Source: Actinoplanes philippinensis (GTDB lineage: Bacteria; Actinomycetota; Actinomycetes; Mycobacteriales; Micromonosporaceae). From it: 64,000 nt of DNA. Made by a program: the position numbers and the translations under genes. Positions 59,182 to 64,000 of the stretch are shown here, piece after piece. How positions within the stretch are numbered: position 1 is the stretch's first letter; each line of letters opens with the position of its first letter. The notes under the pieces were generated by a model. It was not told the DNA's origin. It ran no database searches and saw only the letters and a list, made by a program, of their open reading frames with translations. The stretch covers positions 493,735 to 557,734 of the forward strand of contig NZ_FONV01000006.1 in assembly GCF_900113015.1 (NCBI RefSeq). Reading direction: 5' to 3'.

Positions 59182-59330
59182 CCTCACGCATGGCCCGGCC
59201 GAGACGGACGTCAAAGCAGGAGGGTCTCACGCATGGCCCGGCCGAGACGGGCGTCAGGCCAGCAGGGCCTCACGCAAGGCCCGGCCGAGACGGGCGTCAG
59301 GCCAGCAGGGCCTCACGCATGGCCCGGCCG
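59182..59330. repeat. 43-bp tandem repeat duplicating a gene's 3' end
   Basis: Copies start at 59182, 59225, 59268 and 59311. The copy at 59311 and the bases just before it carry the last codons (PGRAMREALLA) and stop of the minus-strand gene at 59297-59983. The other copies encode near-identical ends beyond that stop. It fills the junction with the convergent NAD-kinase-like gene. Confidence 0.88.
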
Positions 59331-59983
59331 GGGTTGAAGCCGCCGATGATCCGGTTGGCCGCCGGGTCCCACACGTCGACGGTGTTGTTACGGCGCATCT
59401 GCTCGCGGATGCCGGACGGCAGAGGGGGCGCGTCCGGCATCGCGGCCCGGAGCTCCTTGGCGGCCGCGATCAGGGTGGCGGCCAGGCTGGCGGCGTCCGC
59501 GTCGGGGGCGACCCCGCCGTACTCCCAGCCGGCCGCCACCAGGTCGAGGATCTCCAGCACGTGGGTGACCACCGGCTCGGCAGCGGTCACCCGGACGACC
59601 TGCTTGGCGCGGGTGGCCACCACGGTCGCGGCGGCCGCGACATGCACGTACGGATGAAGGGAGACACCCGGGCCACCGGCCAGCGGCGACCGCAACCGCG
59701 GCCCGGCGCCCTGCCAGGTCCACCGGTAGTCGCGGCGGTCCGCCTGGAAGCCCTGCCCCGCGGTGGCCGCGAAGGCGGCGTCGGCGAACTCGCGCAGCAG
59801 ATACGCCGCCACGACGATCCCGTCGTCGCCGTCGAGGACCCGGGCGGCCGCGGCGGCCTGGTCGGCGAACCGGCCCGGCACGTGGGCGCCGAACCGCTCC
59901 CGCACCTCACGGTAGATCTCCTGCTGGCGCCCGGGATCCTGCTCGGCCTGTCGCCTACCCGCCCCGAACCGGAACCACCGCAT
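59297..59983 (-). CDS. hypothetical protein
   Basis: 228 residues, no signal peptide or membrane helix. An N-terminal segment rich in Gln/Arg/Glu (FRFGAGRRQAEQDPGRQQEI) is followed by an Ala-rich helical domain (ADQAAAAARVLDGDDGIVVA, VHVAAAATVVATRAKQVVRV) and a C-terminal NTVDVWDPAANRIIGGFNPG. The ATG at 59983 follows GAGGCGAC. I do not recognise the family. Its 3' end is the origin of a 43-bp tandem array. Confidence 0.7.
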   Translation of the reverse strand: MRWFRFGAGRRQAEQDPGRQQEIYREVRERFGAHVPGRFADQAAAAARVLDGDDGIVVAAYLLREFADAAFAATAGQGFQADRRDYRWTWQGAGPRLRSPLAGGPGVSLHPYVHVAAAATVVATRAKQVVRVTAAEPVVTHVLEILDLVAAGWEYGGVAPDADAASLAATLIAAAKELRAAMPDAPPLPSGIREQMRRNNTVDVWDPAANRIIGGFNPGRAMREALLA

Positions 59984-60122
59984 GTCGCCTCGTCTCAGCC
60001 GCCAAGAAGAACGCGCAACATGGTAGTTCGTCACCGATGCTCCCACTCAACCGCACGCGCGCCGGTCACAGCGGGCGGTCCCGACGGTCTCGACCGCGTG
60101 CGGCGCGCGTGTCAGGATGGCG

Positions 60123-60136
60123 TGCAAACGTTCCCA
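60123..60136. promoter_or_regulatory. LacI-type operator before the UxaA-family gene
   Basis: TGCAAACGTTCCCA has the central CG and half-site pattern of LacI operators and lies 20 bp before the ATG at 60157. The LacI gene D next to this gene is the likely binder. Confidence 0.6.
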
Positions 60137-60156
60137 CAAAATGTCAAGGAATCCCC

Positions 60157-61692
60157 ATGCCGCAATCCGACCTGCGCGAAGTGGCCCTGCTGCTGCGTGA
60201 GCACGACGACGTCGCCGTGGCGACCCGGGACCTCGCCGCCGGAGAGACCCTGCGGCACGACGGGCGGGAGCTGACCGTCGGGGACCCCGTACCCCGCGGC
60301 CACAAGATCGCCCTGCGGGACCTCGCGACCGGCACGCCGATCCACAAGTACGGGCAGGTCATCGGCCGCACCACCGCGGACGTGCCGGCCGGGACGCACG
60401 TGCACGCGCACAACCTGGGCATGGCCGCGGTCGACCACGAGTACGAGTTCGGCACCGCCGTCACCGAGATCCCGCCGGCCGAGTACGGGCGCACCTTCCA
60501 GGGCTACCGCCGATCCGGCGGCGCGGTCGGCACCCGCAACTTCGTCGGCATCGTGACCTCGGTGAACTGCTCGGCGTCCACGGCCCGGATGATCGCCGAC
60601 CAGTTCCGCGGCCCGCTCATGGACATCTACCCGAACGTGGACGGCGTGGTCGCGCTCGCCCACGACTCCGGCTGCGGCATGGTGCCGGCCAGCGAGGGCG
60701 GGCAGATCCTGCTGCGGACGCTGCGCGGTTACGCGAGCCACCCGAACATCGGCGCGATCCTCGTCCTCGGGCTCGGCTGCGAGATGATCGGCGTGGACAC
60801 GCTGCTCGCCGGGCTGCCGGACGACTCCGACACCATCGTCGAACGGCTCACCATCCAGGACACCGGCGGGGTACGGGCCACCGTGCGCGCCGGGGCGGAG
60901 GTCGTCCGTACCCTGCTGGAGCGTTTGAACGAGAAACGGCGCGAGACCTTCCCCGCCTCGAAGCTCGTCGTCGGCCTGAACTGCGGCGGCTCCGACGGAT
61001 ACTCCGGCATCACCGCCAACCCGGCCCTCGGCCACGCCTCCGACCTGCTGGTGGCGCAGGGCGCGACGACGGTGCTCGCCGAGACGCCCGAGGTGTTCGG
61101 CGCCGAGCACCTGCTCACCCGCCGGGCCGTCAGCAAGGAGGTCGGGCAGCGGCTGCTCGACCGGATCGCCTGGTGGCACCGCTATGTCGAGGCCGGCGGC
61201 GGCACCCTGGACAACAACCCGTCCCCCGGCAACAAGGCCGGCGGGCTCACCACCATCCTGGAGAAGTCGCTCGGCGCCGTCGCCAAGGGCGGTTCGGCGC
61301 CGCTGACCGCCGTCTACGAGTACGCCGAGCGGATCACCGATCCCGGTTTCACGTTCATGGACACGCCCGGCTACGACCCGGTGTCGGTGACCGGCCTGGT
61401 CGCCGGCGGCGCCACCGTCGTCGTGTTCACCACCGGCCGCGGGTCGGTCCTCGGCGGCAAACCGGCCCCCGTGCTGAAGGTGGCCACCAACTCGGAGACC
61501 TACCAGCGCATGCGCGAGGACATGGACCTCGACACCGGTGGCATCGTCACCGGCACATTGACCATCGCCGAGGCCGGGGAGCAGATCTTCGAGGCGATCC
61601 TGGCGGTCGCGTCCGGCCAGGTCACCTGCAGCGAAGACCTCGACCTGGGCCGCGACGAGTTCATCCCGTGGCAGCTCGGCGCGGTGACCTAA
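60157..61692 (+). CDS. UxaA-family (altronate dehydratase-like) hydrolyase
   Basis: 511 residues in the usual two parts: an N-terminal SAF-like domain (DVAVATRDLAAGETL, ALRDLATGTPIHKYGQVIG) and a C-terminal UxaA domain with GTRNFVGIVTSVNCSAS, HDSGCGM, GLGCEM and NCGGSDGYSGI. Conserved Cys and His residues bind the Fe2+ that drives dehydration of a sugar acid such as D-altronate or D-galactarate. The ATG at 60157 has AAGGA upstream. It ends in a 4-bp overlap with convergent LacI gene D, which probably regulates it. No isomerase or transporter adjoins it. Confidence 0.88.
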   Translation: MPQSDLREVALLLREHDDVAVATRDLAAGETLRHDGRELTVGDPVPRGHKIALRDLATGTPIHKYGQVIGRTTADVPAGTHVHAHNLGMAAVDHEYEFGTAVTEIPPAEYGRTFQGYRRSGGAVGTRNFVGIVTSVNCSASTARMIADQFRGPLMDIYPNVDGVVALAHDSGCGMVPASEGGQILLRTLRGYASHPNIGAILVLGLGCEMIGVDTLLAGLPDDSDTIVERLTIQDTGGVRATVRAGAEVVRTLLERLNEKRRETFPASKLVVGLNCGGSDGYSGITANPALGHASDLLVAQGATTVLAETPEVFGAEHLLTRRAVSKEVGQRLLDRIAWWHRYVEAGGGTLDNNPSPGNKAGGLTTILEKSLGAVAKGGSAPLTAVYEYAERITDPGFTFMDTPGYDPVSVTGLVAGGATVVVFTTGRGSVLGGKPAPVLKVATNSETYQRMREDMDLDTGGIVTGTLTIAEAGEQIFEAILAVASGQVTCSEDLDLGRDEFIPWQLGAVT

Positions 61693-62669
61693 CCGGCCGG
61701 ACCGGACGACGCGCGGACGACCAGGGTGGTGGGGAGGATGACCTCGGCGCCCTGGGCGGCCGTCATGCTGCCACGGCCCAGCAGCAGGTCGAGCCCGATC
61801 GCGCCGGCCCGGTCCTTCGGCACGGCCACGCTGGTCAGCGGCGGATGGCTCATCGCGGCGAAGCTTATGTCGTCGTAGCCGACCACGCTCAGCCGCTCCG
61901 GGACGACCGCGGCCCGCGCCGCCAGCCGGTGCAGCAGACCCATCGCCACCAGGTCGTTGTAGGCGAGAACCGCGGTCGCCGTGCTCGCCAGCACCAGATC
62001 GCCGGCCAGCACCCCGCCGTCGAAGGTCGGCGCCACCGAAACCACCGGCAGGATCTCCAGCTCGGCGTCACCCTGGAACTCGGCGATCCCGGCCAGCCGC
62101 TGCCGCGACGCCCACGAGTCCTCCGGCCCGGAGACGTACGCGATCCGCCGGTGCCCGAGCGCCCGCAGATGCCGCACCGCCTGCCGGGTGCCGTCGACGA
62201 TGTCCGCCGCCACCGACGACAGACCCGGCACCCGCCGGTGCAGCAGCACCGTGTTCTCCGGATCGGCGGCCGCCAGCAGCTCGGCGTCCCGGGCGCGCGG
62301 CGAGCACAGCAGGATCCCGTCGGTGTTGTGCCGCAGCGTCGCGATCGCCTCCAGCTCGGCGACCGGATCCTCATCGGTGTCACTGATGAACACACCGCAG
62401 TCCACCGCCCGCGCCCGCGCCGTCACGCCCTTGGCCACATCGGCGAAGAACGGATTCCGCAGGTCGGGGACGATCAACCCCAGATTCCCGGTACGCCCGG
62501 TGATCAGCCCCCGGGCCGCCCGGTTGGGCTGGTAGCCGAGCCGGTGCGCGACAGCCACCACCGCCTCACGGGTGGACGGGCTGACACTGCCGCCGGTCAG
62601 GGCACGGGACACCGTCGACACCGAGACCCCGGCCGCACGCGCGACATCCTGCACGGTCGTGCGTACCAA
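61689..62669 (-). CDS. LacI-family transcriptional regulator D
   Basis: 326 residues: helix-turn-helix TTVQDVARAAGVSVSTVSRA at residues 4-23, and a complete ligand-binding domain (ATAVLAYNDLVAMGLLHRLA, LSVVGYDDISFAAMSHPPLT). The TTG at 62669 is preceded by GAGGAG. It is convergent with the UxaA-family gene and likely binds the operator in front of that gene. The inducer is probably a sugar acid. Confidence 0.88.
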   Translation of the reverse strand: MVRTTVQDVARAAGVSVSTVSRALTGGSVSPSTREAVVAVAHRLGYQPNRAARGLITGRTGNLGLIVPDLRNPFFADVAKGVTARARAVDCGVFISDTDEDPVAELEAIATLRHNTDGILLCSPRARDAELLAAADPENTVLLHRRVPGLSSVAADIVDGTRQAVRHLRALGHRRIAYVSGPEDSWASRQRLAGIAEFQGDAELEILPVVSVAPTFDGGVLAGDLVLASTATAVLAYNDLVAMGLLHRLAARAAVVPERLSVVGYDDISFAAMSHPPLTSVAVPKDRAGAIGLDLLLGRGSMTAAQGAEVILPTTLVVRASSGPAG

Positions 62670-62757
62670 CCCGGCTCCTCACGCTGTGTCCTGCTGCCGC
62701 GCCAGCATAAGTCGCCGCTCAGCACCCTCACAGCAGGGGCCACGCAGGATCACGCTC

Positions 62758-63738
62758 ATGCGAGCCATGGTCTACCAGGAATACGGTCCACCCGAAGTGC
62801 TGCGGGCCGCCGAACTGCCCGAGCCGGCGCCCTCCGGCGACCAGGTGCTGATCCGGGTGCACGCCACCACCGTCACGTCCGCGGAGACCGGCATGCGCCA
62901 GGGGCTGCCCCGGTGGGGACGGATCATCATCGGGCCGTTCAAACCCCGCCGCGGGGTACGGGTGCTCGGCCTCGAATTCGCCGGTGAGGTGGTCACGACC
63001 GGCCCGGCGGCACAGCGGTACCGGCCCGGGGACCGGGTGTTCGGGTTCACCGGGTTCGCGCTCGGCGCCAACGCCGAATACCTGTGCCTGTCCGAGCGTG
63101 CGTCGATGACGACGATCCCGAACCGGGTCACCTACGCCGAGGCAGCCGCGAGCGTCGACGGATTCACCACGGCGTGGCACTTCCTGCGCCGCGTCGCCAC
63201 GGTCGAGCCGGGACAGAAGGTGCTGGTCATCGGCGCGTCCGGGAGCATCGGGACGTACGCCGTGCAGATCGCGGCACAGTCGGGGGCGGTCGTGCACGGG
63301 GTGTGCAGCGGACGCAACGCGGCCCTTGTCACGTCGCTCGGGGCGGCCCGGGTCTTCGACCACACCAGCGAGGACTTCACCGTGAGCGGGGAGCGCTACG
63401 ACGTCGTGTTCGACACGGTCACGCGTAGCTCGTACCGCCGATGCCGTCCGGTCCTCGCCCGTAAGGGCGTCTATCTCCCCACCACCGGCCTGGCCAACAC
63501 GGCCCTCGAAGCAGTCACCGCCCTGACCCGGGGCCGGCGCGTCCGGACCGGCATGTCGGTCCGCAAGCACGCGGCCCTCGCCGAGCTGCGCGACCTGCTC
63601 GCCGCCGACCGCCTCCGGGTGGTGATCGACCGCAGCTACCCGCTCCTCGATCTGGTCGAGGCACACCGCTACGTCGGCACCGGCCGCAAGACCGGGAACG
63701 TGGTCATCACCGTGGGTGTGGTTTCCTCTACGCCGTGA
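62758..63738 (+). CDS. MDR-superfamily NAD(P)H oxidoreductase (quinone reductase-like)
   Basis: 326 residues. MVYQEYGPPEVLRAAELPEP and GLEFAGEVVTTG are the start of a medium-chain dehydrogenase; VLVIGASGSIGTYAVQIAAQ is the cofactor-binding AxGxxG motif of the zinc-free quinone-oxidoreductase branch. No catalytic zinc ligands are evident. The ATG at 62758 has AGGA 8 bases upstream. Its stop overlaps the start of the broken SUFU-domain gene (GTGA). Confidence 0.87.
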   Translation: MRAMVYQEYGPPEVLRAAELPEPAPSGDQVLIRVHATTVTSAETGMRQGLPRWGRIIIGPFKPRRGVRVLGLEFAGEVVTTGPAAQRYRPGDRVFGFTGFALGANAEYLCLSERASMTTIPNRVTYAEAAASVDGFTTAWHFLRRVATVEPGQKVLVIGASGSIGTYAVQIAAQSGAVVHGVCSGRNAALVTSLGAARVFDHTSEDFTVSGERYDVVFDTVTRSSYRRCRPVLARKGVYLPTTGLANTALEAVTALTRGRRVRTGMSVRKHAALAELRDLLAADRLRVVIDRSYPLLDLVEAHRYVGTGRKTGNVVITVGVVSSTP

Positions 63739-63902
63739 CCGACTTCGCTGTGGCCGACGACGCGCCCGGATGGGACGCCATCGATGCCCGCCTCGCCGAG
63801 CTGTACCCCGGCGTCGAGCCCCGTCATCAGATTCCTCCGTGGATACTCCGGCCCTTCAGGCCGGAGAGGAAGCGGATTTCCTGCGAAGCAGGTCAGGGGT
63901 AG
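63735..63902 (+). pseudogene. suppressor-of-fused (SUFU) domain gene, truncated after about 31 codons
   Basis: A GTG overlapping the preceding stop opens a frame beginning MTDFAVADDAPGWDAIDARL and continuing LAELYPGVEPRH. This is the typical N-terminus of bacterial SUFU-domain proteins. After His31 (base 63827) the similarity ends abruptly and 24 unrelated residues lead to a TAG at 63900. Full-length members have about 180-350 residues. The foreign sequence starting at about 63828 contains three stem-loops, so the gene seems broken by an insertion. Confidence 0.6.
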
Positions 63903-63929
63903 CCGATTCGCCGTCAAGGCGAACTCGGC
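63846..63929 (+). mobile_element. three adjacent stem-loops, possible IS200/IS605-type end
   Basis: Stem 1: CTCCGGCC-CTTCA-GGCCGGAG (63846-63866), perfect. Stem 2: CCTGC-GAA-GCAGG (63880-63892). Stem 3: GCCGATTCGCC-GTCAA-GGCGAA with bulged C then TCGGC (63902-63929). The first stem and its GGATA and GAGGAAG flanks look like the subterminal hairpin at the end of IS200/IS605 (tnpB) elements. No transposase is inside the window; one could lie beyond it, or this is a remnant. Confidence 0.45.
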
Positions 63930-63969
63930 GTCCACCCTCAGACTGCCCGCAGAAGTGGTGGCAAACAAG

Positions 63970-63982
63970 CGTGCTAACTTGT
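63970..63982. promoter_or_regulatory. inverted repeat before a gene start at the window edge
   Basis: The dyad ACAAG-N8-CTTGT spans about 63965-63982. It lies just before an ATG at 63988 that reads MSGR and leaves the window. It may be an operator of the next gene. Confidence 0.3.
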
Positions 63983-63987
63983 GAAGC

Positions 63988-64000
63988 ATGTCCGGGCGCG
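63988..64000 (+). CDS. possible start of a further gene, cut by the window end
   Basis: ATG followed by TCC GGG CGC. Only four codons are visible. The upstream TAACTT and inverted repeat suit a promoter with an almost leaderless start, but the assignment is weak. Confidence 0.25.

Overview
The window is high-GC DNA with GC-rich third codon positions and many GTG/TTG starts. It carries an F420/LLM-type oxidoreductase, a DivIVA protein, several large LuxR-type ATPases and a SARP regulator. This points to a filamentous actinomycete, most likely a Micromonosporaceae (Actinoplanes-like) chromosome; the genus is inference. No rRNA, tRNA or CRISPR array was seen. About 55 protein genes are supported.

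Layout. 1-10 kb: the end of a CPA1 Na+/H+ antiporter, a divergent azoreductase/MarR pair with two identical palindromes, a LysR/EamA exporter pair, a beta-hydroxyacid dehydrogenase, a DUF4265 protein, and a CotH-like lipoprotein plus MptB-like mannosyltransferase pair. 10-16 kb: a hypothetical gene, a DUF6807 gene under a LacI-type operator, a STAS protein, a kinase-like protein, a LacI regulator, an SseB protein and a hydrolase. 16-28 kb: a regulator cluster of four LAL-type STAND ATPases and one SARP; one LAL has lost its DNA-binding domain. 28-32 kb: a four-gene redox/hydrolase operon. 32-36 kb: sulfotransferase, transglutaminase-like protein, and a TetR/LLM pair with two operators. 36-47 kb: a sugar-uptake and oxidation operon (two permeases, binding lipoprotein, two Gfo/Idh dehydrogenases, DUF6807, cupin), two LacI regulators and a secreted ricin-type lectin. 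The operon, the second LacI gene and the lectin gene share one 14-bp operator. 47-52 kb: P450, old yellow enzyme with divergent MarR, DivIVA and a chemoreceptor.

52-60 kb holds the most unusual system. A 1318-residue NLR-like STAND NTPase is translationally coupled to a 95-residue two-helix membrane protein. The N-terminus of the first and the C-terminus of the second share a short RHIM-like motif (hydrophobic-Q-A-G-R-D-hydrophobic). This is the geometry expected of amyloid-signalling cell-death or immunity modules. Just upstream are an NrtR-type Nudix regulator and, divergently, an SPFH protein and an NAD-kinase-like protein, with two 21-bp palindromes between them. 60-64 kb: an altronate-dehydratase-family gene with its LacI regulator, an MDR oxidoreductase, and the broken start of a suppressor-of-fused-domain gene running into a cluster of three stem-loops.

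A second window-wide theme is short tandem repeats. Five of the six long convergent-gene junctions hold an array, each with its own unit (27, 51, 44, 13 and 43 bp). At least four genes carry frame-preserving internal repeats (9-, 33-, 18- and 33-bp units) that insert low-complexity loops into otherwise ordinary enzymes and a LacI repressor.
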